DNA of 12,718 nucleotides, from positions 1 through 12,718 of the forward strand of contig JAMDCS010000018.1 of NCBI GenBank assembly GCA_023488835.1, in the 5' to 3' direction. The DNA is from Candidatus Bathyarchaeota archaeon (lineage in GTDB: Archaea > Thermoproteota > Bathyarchaeia > Bathyarchaeales > UBA233). This document shows positions 1 through 7,362 of this stretch, one piece after another. Position 1 is the stretch's first letter, and every line of letters begins with the position of its first letter. Both the position numbers and the translations under genes were made by a program. The notes under the pieces were generated by a model that was given only the letters and a program-made list of their open reading frames with translations, was not told where the DNA came from and did no database searches.

Positions 1-172
1 AGGATCAGTTCCGCCGGCAAGGTTTTGTCTTTGGCACGGCTCTTGTACCACCGCACACGCAAATCGCGAAGCGAGCCAATTAGGAGGCTTTCTAGGGCGC
101 GTTTTTCTGTGCAGACCCAGTGGGGCGTGTCAGGTATGGTGTGTCCTTTGCAATTGGGGTGACTGCTTATTT
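1..172. other. Left-edge segment of unclear nature upstream of the PolB fragment
   Basis: No complete gene can be assigned here. The plus-strand frame of the downstream PolB fragment is open back to base 2, but its translation is rich in Cys, Trp and Gly and shows none of the PolB palm motifs expected before the thumb; the other two plus frames contain stops. On the minus strand one frame is open across the whole segment and reads like a plausible protein (it includes the run WVCTEKRALESLLIGSL, then RDLRVRWYKSR), but I found no ATG, GTG or TTG in that frame upstream of it. It may therefore be a gene fragment, a junction or chance. The segment looks more GC-rich than the gene to its right. GGGGTGA at 156-162 is a good Shine-Dalgarno match for the TTG at 173. 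Confidence 0.4.
156..162 (+). promoter_or_regulatory. Shine-Dalgarno-like site for the PolB C-terminal fragment
   Basis: GGGGTGA is a near-perfect complement to the 3' end of archaeal 16S rRNA (ideal GGAGGTGA). It lies 10 bases before the TTG at 173. It is the main sequence argument that the PolB thumb fragment is translated as its own gene rather than being only the tail of a longer reading frame. No convincing TATA box is visible upstream. Confidence 0.5.
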
Positions 173-826
173 TTGAAAAACCCCTCCAAAGAACAGATCG
201 AAGATGTAGTTCACTATACTGAGCATGAGTTGAACATGGGTATTGACGTGGACAAAGTTTACCGCTACGCCGTTTTTAGTTCACGCAAAAAGAACTACCT
301 CGGCGTCCTCGAAGACGGCACAGTTGACGTTAAAGGGTTAACGGGCAAGAAAAAACACATACCAACCTTCATCAGAGACGCCTTCAACAAGATGAAGGAG
401 CGACTTGCAAAAGTTAAGACCCCTGAAGATTTCGAGAAAGCAAAAAAAGACATTGCAGAAATAATCCGCGAACGCCACCAACGGCTAAAACGCAGGGAAT
501 GGGCAGACATCAGCGAATTAGCATTCCATGTGGTCTTGGGCGACGAGCTTAGCAGTTACACGAAAACTACGCCGCAGCATGTGAAAGCTGCAAGAATTCT
601 GGAGCAAAACGGAAGGGAACTGCGAGCGGGCGACCTCATTAGCTTCGTTAAAGTCATTCGGGAGCCCCGAGTGAAACCTGTTGAGTTAACATCCAGAAAC
701 GAAGTGGACGTTGACAAGTACATTGCTTATTTGCATTCAACTTTTGATCAGGTTTTGGATGCTTTGGGATTAAGTTTTGACGAAATCATCGGGTTAACTA
801 AACTTGAAAGTTTCCTTGGAGCTTAA
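173..826 (+). CDS. B-family DNA polymerase, C-terminal (thumb) fragment; possible split PolB small subunit
   Basis: This 217-residue product corresponds to the C-terminal part of an archaeal B-family replicative DNA polymerase. Recognisable family blocks are DKVYRYAVFSSRKKNYLGV (about residues 27-45, the end of the palm with the basic KKxY motif), the helical thumb (about 60-170, with typical WADISELAFHVVLGDELSSY) and the C-terminal block EVDVDKYIAYLHSTFDQVLD followed by ALGLSFDEIIG. The exonuclease domain, the fingers and the catalytic palm motif YGDTDS are absent. The first residues KNPS follow directly where YGDTDSLFL would lie in an intact enzyme. The TTG start is chosen because no other start codon exists in this frame back to the window edge and because of the GGGGTGA at 156-162. 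The length is close to that of the small subunit of the naturally split PolB of Methanothermobacter (223 residues, from memory). It cannot polymerise alone. It is either the small subunit of a split enzyme or a truncated remnant. Family assignment is secure; status is not. Confidence 0.85.
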   Translation: MKNPSKEQIEDVVHYTEHELNMGIDVDKVYRYAVFSSRKKNYLGVLEDGTVDVKGLTGKKKHIPTFIRDAFNKMKERLAKVKTPEDFEKAKKDIAEIIRERHQRLKRREWADISELAFHVVLGDELSSYTKTTPQHVKAARILEQNGRELRAGDLISFVKVIREPRVKPVELTSRNEVDVDKYIAYLHSTFDQVLDALGLSFDEIIGLTKLESFLGA

Positions 827-980
827 CTATTCCTCTTTTGTGTAGTCTCCGATATGTAGAACCTATTGTTGGCGTTGGGCGAGGGATATTCTAAGCTGCT
901 GATTTTTCTTTCTGATTTGCTTTTCTAAAACCCGCTAAAAAACCTGTGTCTATCTTAAAGTTTGAGTAAAGTGGGAAAGG
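827..980. other. Convergent spacer with T-rich runs (terminator region)
   Basis: This 154-base gap lies between two genes that end toward each other. It contains no credible gene or RNA. On the plus strand it carries T-rich stretches (around 901-927, for example GATTTTTCTTTCTGATTTGC), consistent with the U-rich termination signals of archaea for the PolB fragment. No stable stem-loop was noticed. Confidence 0.35.
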
Positions 981-1874
981 TTATGATAGTAGCCGTATTA
1001 TTGCGCCAAGCAGAGTGAAGAGACCAACTGTGATGGCGATTATCTGCACTATCTGCCGTTCAGTTAAGGGGCGACGGTAACAGATGATTGTTACAAGACT
1101 TTTTCTGCTGTCTGAGCAGAGTTTTGTACCGTCGAAGGTGACTTTGGCTCTTTTGCGTGTGAAGAAGATTGCCAGTAGTATGATTGATGAGTTAAAGATA
1201 AAGGGCAATATGGAGATTAAAAGGTTAACTTTTAGGTCAGAGATAACGGCGAAGGATGCGGTGGTTATTCCTATGGCAAATGAACCTGCGTTGCCCACAA
1301 AAATCTTGCCTCGCACGTTAAAGAACGCCAAGATAAGCCAGAAGAGCAGGGGTCCGACCATAAGGGTGTAGGAGGGTGAAAACGCCATCAATCCCAAGAT
1401 GACGATGGCTGGGCAAACGGTTTCGAGCCCGTTTAACCCTCCAAGCTGGTTAACGGTGTTTGTAACAATCATTACGATAAGCGGAACAATGAGAAAGACG
1501 TAGTATGCGCCAAATTGCAGGGTTCCCAAGAATGGAAGCGCTATAGACGTTCGAATGGCGCCAATCTGTAATCCTTCAAACACATAGTACATCAGGGGTA
1601 GGGCTGCAATAAGGGGCATGAACGCTTTGTAGCGCCATTTCAAATCCATAAAATCGTCTAAAAGCCCCATGAAACCGCCGAATAATATGCAGACAGCTAG
1701 GGTTAATGCAGCAGAAACACCGTTGACCGAAGTGTCTAATCCTATGTTGAAAACTTTATTCGAGAAGTAAATCGAGAAAAGATAAACGGTGGTGGTTAGG
1801 ACAAAAAGAACGCCTAAACCGTTGGGGATTAAAGGTCGACCAACTTTATGTTGATCGGGGACCTTTGGAAACAC
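981..1874 (-). CDS. GlcNAc-1-phosphate transferase-like membrane protein (MraY/WecA/DPAGT1 superfamily), short N-terminus
   Basis: The product resembles the polyprenyl-phosphate sugar-1-phosphate transferases that start lipid-linked oligosaccharide assembly at the cytoplasmic membrane. Visible family features are HKVGRPLIPNGLG near the N-terminus (the KP..PxxGG block), the metal-binding Asp pair in GLLDDFMDL (D73, D74), NQLGGLNGLE (142-151, close to the eukaryotic/archaeal AGxNGLE motif), FVGNAGSFAIG (192-202) and a basic cytoplasmic loop TRKRAKVTFDGTKL ending in PLTERQ. About nine hydrophobic segments are present. There are two oddities. The 297-residue protein lacks the first membrane helix normally found before the HK..P block. 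The usually acidic residue of the FVGDxGS motif is Asn (N195). Translation starts at a GTG only 15 bases beyond the aglB stop and in the same frame, so both are likely cotranscribed. It probably supplies the lipid-linked sugar used by AglB; whether it is fully active is uncertain. Confidence 0.8.
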   Translation of the reverse strand: MFPKVPDQHKVGRPLIPNGLGVLFVLTTTVYLFSIYFSNKVFNIGLDTSVNGVSAALTLAVCILFGGFMGLLDDFMDLKWRYKAFMPLIAALPLMYYVFEGLQIGAIRTSIALPFLGTLQFGAYYVFLIVPLIVMIVTNTVNQLGGLNGLETVCPAIVILGLMAFSPSYTLMVGPLLFWLILAFFNVRGKIFVGNAGSFAIGITTASFAVISDLKVNLLISILPFIFNSSIILLAIFFTRKRAKVTFDGTKLCSDSRKSLVTIICYRRPLTERQIVQIIAITVGLFTLLGAIIRLLS

Positions 1875-1889
1875 TGCTTCGCTTCCTGC

Positions 1890-4181
1890 TTAGGGCGGTG
1901 TTATGCCGTGTGCGGCGTCCCATGATGCCCAGTCAATCTTGTAGATTGCAATTATTGGAATTAAGCCGCCATATTGCCCTGGATTTGTGTTTATTCCCGC
2001 GAAGTATGCTTTTTGGAAGTATGTGGGTGTTGTGGTTGTTTGATCTGGGCTAACGGTGATTTGGTTGTTGGTAGCGGTGGTAATTGTATTGGCGTAATCG
2101 ACTTCTGCATAGTTCAATAGTTCGAATACTGTGGAGTTTAAGCCTTGGTCGTTCCATTCCCACTTGCCCGTTTGTGGGTTACTGGCGCCGAATTGTGTTT
2201 CATCTTTCCATGCGGTTGCTGGGTTCATGTAGCCTTCGTTTATCAGTCTTGTCTTTGCCTGTCCTGAAATTCTTGCCATCCATACCCATTTGCCTTCATC
2301 TCCGTACCCTGCTGGGCTTGCAATATACGATGACCCGCTGCTTGCTTGAGATATTTGTAGGACTTCAAAGACAGCGATGTATTTGACACGTGACTGGCCA
2401 TAGTTAGAGAGCATTGCCATCGATTGGTTCTCGTTAGCCATGAATATGAAGCCAACGTTCTCTATCTGAGTGCTGTTAAAGGTAGTGTTATCTGCTAAGC
2501 TGGTTACGTTTCCAAGGTCGGCTAGCCAGTTGCCGTAGTCCCACCACATAACAACGGCATCAGTTGAGCGAACGTTATTCTGCAGCCAATGCACAGCGTC
2601 AAGCCATGCACTTACTGGCGCGTTAAGACTTGCTCCGCCTATTGGAAGGCTTGAAGCGCTGATTGCTGTTGGCACATAAGCTTGTCCGATGGCTTTTGGC
2701 ATTCCGCCTGTTTGTGGTGAAAACGCCAAGTTTGTTACTAGAATCATGAAGATTACGAAGACTGCGACGCCGCTGTATTCCTTGCTTACACGTGCCATTC
2801 TTCGCTTCGATTTTGCGAGAGCCCGTGGCGCTTCTTGGAGCAGGTTAAAGAATGGCTTTAGTACGCTGATGATGCCTATGCCTGCTATTATAGCGAACAC
2901 TGGAGCAAAGAGGACCAGTAGTCGTACCATTGAAGCCGCAAAGTAGAGTCCAGTTACGGCGAAGAGCAAAAGGAATACGTTTCTGTTAGTTGGATTTTTC
3001 AGTACAAAGTATAGGCCTACAAGGAAGAATAGTATTGCGATACCAAATTCTAAGTAGAGGTTTCCCCATGCGGAGATTTTTTGTTCTGCCACAGAGTCGA
3101 CGAGGGGCGAGGCTGCCCTGATGAAGGGGTTCAAAACCGTTATGAATTTTCCTGTAATGCTTCCCATCAAGCCAGTTGCCGCTAGAGCGATAAAACCGCC
3201 TACAATACCTACAAGAGATACGAGTGCCAAGGTGAGTTTGGTTTTCATTGATATGTTGTTTCGCAGAATTTCCGCAACTACAAGTACGATGAACACTGCC
3301 GCGACTGGAAGGATTGCGGCCGAAGACAAGTAGCCCAGAGAGATGTAGGGAACTTTTGTTCCTATAAACAATGCTAAACCAAACGTTATGCTGTAGTTAA
3401 TCAGCAGTCTTTGGCTGTATCTCTTTAGCAGGACCATGACAAAGACAAACAGGACTGATAGGGCAATCAGGTAGTATGCTGCTCCCCAGCCTGAGATGAA
3501 ATATGCCAATGCGCCGCCTGCGCCTAAGGAGTACATTAATGATGCACGCAATGACCTGTTACTGTCCACTGATCTTAGGAACAGGAAGATGAACAGTACT
3601 AGCCCAAGGACACCGGGCACTTCTGTATCGAAGAATCCCAGCGAGCTTCTCTGTAAGAATGATGGCGCTAACGCGAGGAATAACGCTGCGAATAGACCCA
3701 CTGCTTTTCCACCCATGTCTTTGCCAATAAAGTAGAGAACTAAACATGAGACCACAGCTATGACTGCTGGCAATATTGAGGTGAACGTCATTAAATCGAT
3801 TTTTGCACCGAATAATGAGACAACTTGGAAGAGTACGGCAGCTGTCATAGGTAGAGCTGGCAGTGAAGTAGCCATGTCTATTCCATCTGGATACCATTTC
3901 TGTAGGTTAATCCAGTGTGTTGGCCAATAGGGTGAAAGTAAACCGTTATTTACCATGTGCTGGGTTATGCTGAATTGGTAGTAGGGGTCAAACTCATTTA
4001 GAAGAGCTGTGCCTCCAGAGAGGTTTTCCCAACGTAGGGGTAAAATACGAACTGTGAAAGCAACAAAGAGAATCATCACTAACGCTGCGAAAGCAATGAT
4101 TGAACCGTGGCTTACCTGAATTCTTAGCCTGTTAAAAATTGATAAGCTACTGCCTAGTTTTTCCTTAATTCCTTCGCCCAC
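1890..4181 (-). CDS. aglB: Oligosaccharyltransferase AglB (STT3 family)
   Basis: This 763-residue membrane enzyme transfers glycan from a dolichyl-phosphate carrier to Asn in Asn-X-Ser/Thr sequons on the outer face of the membrane. Family landmarks are present in order: a first helix (about 28-46), the first acidic motif EFDPYY (D65), the DxE motif in GFFDTEVPG (D185, E187), the external-loop SVAEQ (E366, equivalent to the TIxE/SVSE loop), an Arg in MVRLLVL (R420), and the sequon-binding WWDYG at 546-550. After WWDYG comes the usual LADNTTFNSTQI stretch. The N-terminal part has about 13 hydrophobic helices and the last 290 residues form the soluble outer domain. The start is GTG at 4181; the only upstream ATG nearby runs at once into a stop. 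The GlcNAc-1-P transferase-like gene follows 15 bases downstream. An Ost3/Ost6-like protein lies at 7574-8011. Assignment is very secure. Confidence 0.96.
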   Translation of the reverse strand: MGEGIKEKLGSSLSIFNRLRIQVSHGSIIAFAALVMILFVAFTVRILPLRWENLSGGTALLNEFDPYYQFSITQHMVNNGLLSPYWPTHWINLQKWYPDGIDMATSLPALPMTAAVLFQVVSLFGAKIDLMTFTSILPAVIAVVSCLVLYFIGKDMGGKAVGLFAALFLALAPSFLQRSSLGFFDTEVPGVLGLVLFIFLFLRSVDSNRSLRASLMYSLGAGGALAYFISGWGAAYYLIALSVLFVFVMVLLKRYSQRLLINYSITFGLALFIGTKVPYISLGYLSSAAILPVAAVFIVLVVAEILRNNISMKTKLTLALVSLVGIVGGFIALAATGLMGSITGKFITVLNPFIRAASPLVDSVAEQKISAWGNLYLEFGIAILFFLVGLYFVLKNPTNRNVFLLLFAVTGLYFAASMVRLLVLFAPVFAIIAGIGIISVLKPFFNLLQEAPRALAKSKRRMARVSKEYSGVAVFVIFMILVTNLAFSPQTGGMPKAIGQAYVPTAISASSLPIGGASLNAPVSAWLDAVHWLQNNVRSTDAVVMWWDYGNWLADLGNVTSLADNTTFNSTQIENVGFIFMANENQSMAMLSNYGQSRVKYIAVFEVLQISQASSGSSYIASPAGYGDEGKWVWMARISGQAKTRLINEGYMNPATAWKDETQFGASNPQTGKWEWNDQGLNSTVFELLNYAEVDYANTITTATNNQITVSPDQTTTTPTYFQKAYFAGINTNPGQYGGLIPIIAIYKIDWASWDAAHGITPP

Positions 4182-4200
4182 TTTAAACCATCTCTTCCAA

Positions 4201-4247
4201 AGGTATATTGCGATTGTACTATTTTACACATTGGCGATTTATTTATG
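4201..4247 (-). promoter_or_regulatory. Candidate promoter of aglB and the downstream transferase gene
   Basis: Two AT-rich TATA-like elements lie upstream of the GTG start, read on the minus strand. CATAAATAAATC (4247-4236) would give a leader of roughly 35 bases. GCAATATACC (4211-4202) would place the transcript start at or very near the GTG. The 100-base gap before aglB holds no gene. The choice between the two boxes is inference. Confidence 0.4.
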
Positions 4248-4281
4248 GCTTTCCAAAACCAGCCAGAATGGCTTCAAGCGA

Positions 4282-4986
4282 CTAAGAGGGTTTAGTTACA
4301 TGAATAATGACCCAGGGGCTAAACCTAACAACCCTTCGTAACCCAAAAATATTCTCACCCCCAGATAGGATAGGCACAAGACTGCTCTGAGATGTTCTTC
4401 CAAACGGCAACCAACTGTACCCCGTTTTCTTTTTCACCATCAACCCTGTCTTTTGGCAACAAATCATTGTTTCATTGTATGAGTGACGGTAGGATTTTCC
4501 CTGCATCGCCTTCAATCTTGCTTTAAGGCTTGATTTGTTGCCAAAAGACAGTATACAAGAAGCATTCGGCTTCAAAGTTCGCTTGCACTCCATCAAAGCT
4601 TGTTCAAGTTCTGGGATGTAATCTAAAACTTCAATCATGAAAACAACATCAAACACTTCTTCCTTTAATGGAAGATGTCTTGCATCTGCCCGTATAACGT
4701 TGACTTGTCTATTTTTGAGCTTGAGCCTTCTGAGGGCATAAGCATTAACATCGACGCTTACAACGGAGGCTTTACTGTTTGCCGCCAAAAGCGAGAAACG
4801 ACCCGCTTCAGCGCCAACGTCCATCACCGCAATGTTCTCTTTAGATAGGTCTATTGATTTAGAAATAAAATCGGTTTCCAAGATAGTCAGGTACTTGCCC
4901 ATTCGGGTTTTGGCTGCCATTTCCCAATGAGTCTCAGCTGACAAATCAATCGGGGCTTCGGTTGGAGTACTCAAGTTTGCTCTCAA
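4282..4986 (-). CDS. Class I SAM-dependent methyltransferase, substrate unknown
   Basis: The 234-residue product has a Rossmann-type methyltransferase core. Motif I is VMDVGAEAGRF (54-64), the acidic end of the second strand is D79 in VVSVDV, the adenine-binding acid is D101 in RADARHLPL, and motif IV is FDVVFMIEVLDYIPE (112-126). The C-terminal 80 residues are more variable, basic and probably substrate-binding. The TTG start at 4986 overlaps the stop of the upstream zinc-ribbon gene by 4 bases (TTGA), suggesting translational coupling. A TTG six codons further in is an alternative start. Nothing in the sequence fixes the substrate; small molecule, lipid, sugar or protein are all possible. 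The zinc-ribbon partner hints at a nucleic-acid or protein target, but this is only a guess from context. Confidence 0.82.
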   Translation of the reverse strand: MRANLSTPTEAPIDLSAETHWEMAAKTRMGKYLTILETDFISKSIDLSKENIAVMDVGAEAGRFSLLAANSKASVVSVDVNAYALRRLKLKNRQVNVIRADARHLPLKEEVFDVVFMIEVLDYIPELEQALMECKRTLKPNASCILSFGNKSSLKARLKAMQGKSYRHSYNETMICCQKTGLMVKKKTGYSWLPFGRTSQSSLVPILSGGENIFGLRRVVRFSPWVIIHVTKPS

Positions 4987-5180
4987 CGTTTGCTTAAAGG
5001 TTTAACTTCCACGTCCATGGGCAACAAGGATAGTTTTCTGTTGCATTTCGGGCATTTCCCTTCATGCTGCGAGATAATTTCGTCTGGCGGTTTAAGGTCT
5101 TTGCCTTCATATAAAATATGGTTGCAACCATGACAAATAACGCGTTGTGGCACCCAATTCCCCAGTAGTAACATGGGCAT
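4983..5180 (-). CDS. Small zinc-ribbon protein
   Basis: This 65-residue protein contains two CxxC pairs, ICHGC (C16, C19) and KCPKC (C43, C46), the layout of a four-cysteine zinc ribbon, with a short basic tail. Proteins of this size and layout are common in archaea and usually lack an assigned function. Binding to RNA polymerase, ribosomes or DNA are typical roles for the fold, not something shown here. The ATG at 5180 is used as start; a second in-frame ATG lies two codons later. It is the first gene of a two-gene unit with the methyltransferase, overlapping it by 4 bases. An AT-rich element about 25-30 bases upstream suggests a leaderless or nearly leaderless transcript. Confidence 0.75.
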   Translation of the reverse strand: MPMLLLGNWVPQRVICHGCNHILYEGKDLKPPDEIISQHEGKCPKCNRKLSLLPMDVEVKPLSKR

Positions 5181-5289
5181 GGATTATTTATTGGTTGCTA
5201 AAAAAATAAATCCAAATAATCCTTGATGGACAACTGTAAAGCTTTTAATGGGAAAGCCTTCTGGAATGTTAAGTGTGGTTTAATAGCGC
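5181..5289. promoter_or_regulatory. Divergent promoter region between the zinc-ribbon gene and topA
   Basis: The gap separates two divergent transcription units. For topA, AAAGCTTTTAATG at 5238-5250 matches the archaeal BRE plus TATA pattern and would place transcription start about 15 bases before the ATG at 5290. For the minus-strand unit, an AT-rich tract (TTTATTTTTTTAG read leftward from about 5211 to 5199) sits 25-30 bases before the ATG at 5180, fitting a leaderless message. The elements were assigned by eye from consensus. Confidence 0.5.
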
Positions 5290-7362
5290 ATGGAGAAGTA
5301 CACGCTAATCGTCACGGAAAAACCTGATGCCGCAAACAGAATAGCTATGGCGCTTGACGAGGGTGGAAAACCGAAAAAAGCAGTCAGCAACGGCGTTCCC
5401 TACTACCAAGCCTACCGTGACGGCAATATAGTGGTGGTTCCAGCGTTGGGTCACTTATACACGATTACAAGCAAGCAGAAGGGGCGAGGCTATCCAGTTT
5501 TTGATTATCAGTGGGTTCCACGGTATCAAGCTGAGCGCGGAGCGTCTAGAATTCGGGTTTGGCTAAAAGTTATTGCCCAACTAGCTAAAGACGCAGAAGG
5601 GTTCGTGGATGCTTGCGACTTTGACATTGAAGGCAGCATCATAGGCTACACCATCCTAAAGTACGCCTGTGGCGGCAAAGAAGCAACAGCTAAACGAATG
5701 AAATACTCAACCCTCACCAAAGAAGAACTCCAAGAATCCTACACTCACCTACTGCCCGCCTTAGATTTTGCGCTCGTCGAAGCAGGATTAACCCGCCATG
5801 AAGTTGATTGGTTATACGGCATAAACCTGTCGCGAGCCTTAACCCAAGCTGCCCAAAACTGCAGCGGACAATACGCCACGCTCAGCGCTGGTCGAGTGCA
5901 AGGACCAACGCTGAGATTCCTTGAAGCCCGCGAAAAAACCATAAACTGCTTTGTGCCCACACCTTACTGGACTATAACTGCGAAAATAAGCATAAACGAC
6001 GCTGTCTTTGAGGTTGAATACGAAAAAACGCTTGAAAACAAGGCGCAGGCAACGGCGGTTAAGGATGCTTGCAAGACCAAAGAAGGCCAAATAGGAACAG
6101 TAGACGTGAAAGAGTTCGAGCAGAACCCGCCAGTACCCTTTGACCTTGGCTCTTTGCAGAGTGAAGCTTACCGAATCTTCAAGTACACGCCTATGCGCAC
6201 CTCAAGCATTCTCCAGCACTTGTACTTGGACGCGTTGATTTCTTATCCCCGAACGAGCAGCCAAAAGCTTCCGCCCTCAATCGGCTACAAAACAATCCTT
6301 AAAAAACTTGGAAAAGCACCCGCATACGCAAAGCACACAGCTGAGCTCCTCTCCAAAACCGAGCTAAAACCTATCGAGGGCAAAAAATATGACCCCGCAC
6401 ACCCAGCCATCTACCCCACGGGAAACCTGCCTGAAAAACCCCTCGACACTGCTGAAAGAAATGTTTTTGATTTGGTGGTTAAGCGGTTTTTAGCTGTTTT
6501 CGGTGAACCAGCAATTCTCCAAAGCATAAATGTAACCATAAGCCTCAACGGCAACCTTTTCTACCTGAATGCAACTCGAACGTTGACGGAAGGGTGGCTT
6601 CGCTTGTACAAGCCGTACGTTCAGTTGAAGGATTCTGCTTTGCCGCCGCTAACTGAAGGACAAAAAGTCAGCGTTAAAAAAATAGCCCTAAACAACCATT
6701 TTACTAAACCCCCCGCCAGGTACAACCCTCGCAGTTTACTTTTGAAAATGGAGAAAGAAGAAATTGGCACAAAAGCAACACGGGCAGCAACAATCCAAAC
6801 ACTCTACGACCGCAAATACCTAAGCGGAACCGACAGCCTCTTTGTTAGTGACCTTGGTTTTGAAGTCATCGAAGTTCTCTCAAAGTATTGCCCAACCGTC
6901 GTTTCCCCTGAATTAACCCGAAAGCTTGAGGGCGAAATGAACGAAATCCAGCAAGGCAACCAAACTAAAGAAAAAGTGCTGCAAAACGCCACTGAAATCC
7001 TAAAACAAGTCACTTCTGAGCTTAAACAAAAAGAAGCCGCGATAGGCGCCCAGCTAAGCCAACCACTACAGAAAGCCAAGCTCGACGAAAGAACCGTGGG
7101 GGCATGCCCAAAATGCCATGAGGGAAAACTGGTGGTTTTGCGCTCCAAGAAATCTGGCAAACGTTTTGTCGGCTGTACAAACTATTTTGAAGGCAAATGC
7201 AACGCTGCTTTTCCACTTCCGCAAACTGGCACTGTTAAACCTTTGAGTAGCGTTTGCAAAAGCTGCGGCTCACCTACGGTGGCTGTGTATTTAAGGGGAA
7301 GGCGACCTTGGAAGCTGTGCCTAAACCCAGATTGCCCCTCAAAAGGAGCGAGTAAACAGTGA
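5290..7362 (+). CDS. topA: DNA topoisomerase I, archaeal type IA
   Basis: This 690-residue enzyme relaxes negatively supercoiled DNA through a covalent 5'-phosphotyrosine intermediate. The N-terminal TOPRIM domain shows IVTEKPDAANRIA (catalytic E10) and the metal-binding DFDIEG (D110, D112, E114). The type IA core includes LSAGRVQGPTLR (198-209) and the active site ISYPRTSS with catalytic Tyr319. EIGTKATRAATI (491-502) is another conserved block. The C-terminus has two zinc-binding elements: C606/C609 with C629/C637, and C656/C659 with C677/C682. There is no helicase domain, so this is not reverse gyrase. Length and order are as expected for archaeal TopA. The ATG at 5290 opens directly into the conserved YTLIVTEKP strand, and a BRE/TATA element lies 40-50 bases upstream. 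It is the first gene of a tightly overlapping three-gene operon. Confidence 0.96.
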   Translation: MEKYTLIVTEKPDAANRIAMALDEGGKPKKAVSNGVPYYQAYRDGNIVVVPALGHLYTITSKQKGRGYPVFDYQWVPRYQAERGASRIRVWLKVIAQLAKDAEGFVDACDFDIEGSIIGYTILKYACGGKEATAKRMKYSTLTKEELQESYTHLLPALDFALVEAGLTRHEVDWLYGINLSRALTQAAQNCSGQYATLSAGRVQGPTLRFLEAREKTINCFVPTPYWTITAKISINDAVFEVEYEKTLENKAQATAVKDACKTKEGQIGTVDVKEFEQNPPVPFDLGSLQSEAYRIFKYTPMRTSSILQHLYLDALISYPRTSSQKLPPSIGYKTILKKLGKAPAYAKHTAELLSKTELKPIEGKKYDPAHPAIYPTGNLPEKPLDTAERNVFDLVVKRFLAVFGEPAILQSINVTISLNGNLFYLNATRTLTEGWLRLYKPYVQLKDSALPPLTEGQKVSVKKIALNNHFTKPPARYNPRSLLLKMEKEEIGTKATRAATIQTLYDRKYLSGTDSLFVSDLGFEVIEVLSKYCPTVVSPELTRKLEGEMNEIQQGNQTKEKVLQNATEILKQVTSELKQKEAAIGAQLSQPLQKAKLDERTVGACPKCHEGKLVVLRSKKSGKRFVGCTNYFEGKCNAAFPLPQTGTVKPLSSVCKSCGSPTVAVYLRGRRPWKLCLNPDCPSKGASKQ
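7343..7348 (+). promoter_or_regulatory. Shine-Dalgarno site inside the end of topA
   Basis: AAGGAG lies 10 bases before the GTG at 7359, within the last codons of topA. It supports the GTG as a true start and indicates that the small downstream gene is translated from the topA message. Confidence 0.55.

Noticed and set aside
100..172. C-terminal end of an intein immediately before the PolB fragment
   Set aside because: The pol-c insertion site made this worth checking, but no HN-plus-Ser/Thr/Cys junction or typical intein block F/G is visible in any plus frame.
295..510. 71-codon open frame on the minus strand within the PolB fragment
   Set aside because: It lies wholly antisense to a strongly recognisable PolB thumb, has low-complexity Ser/Phe content and no family features.
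2689..3735. Several 70-85 codon plus-strand open frames inside aglB
   Set aside because: They are antisense to the aglB coding sequence, whose motifs and membrane helices are intact; the products look like the complement of hydrophobic codons.
3559..3897. 112-codon minus-strand frame within aglB
   Set aside because: It is a shifted frame of aglB on the same strand with no start signals; the AglB frame here carries the conserved DTE motif.
6804..7160. 118-codon minus-strand frame opposite topA
   Set aside because: It is antisense to conserved topoisomerase core and zinc region and has no recognisable domain.
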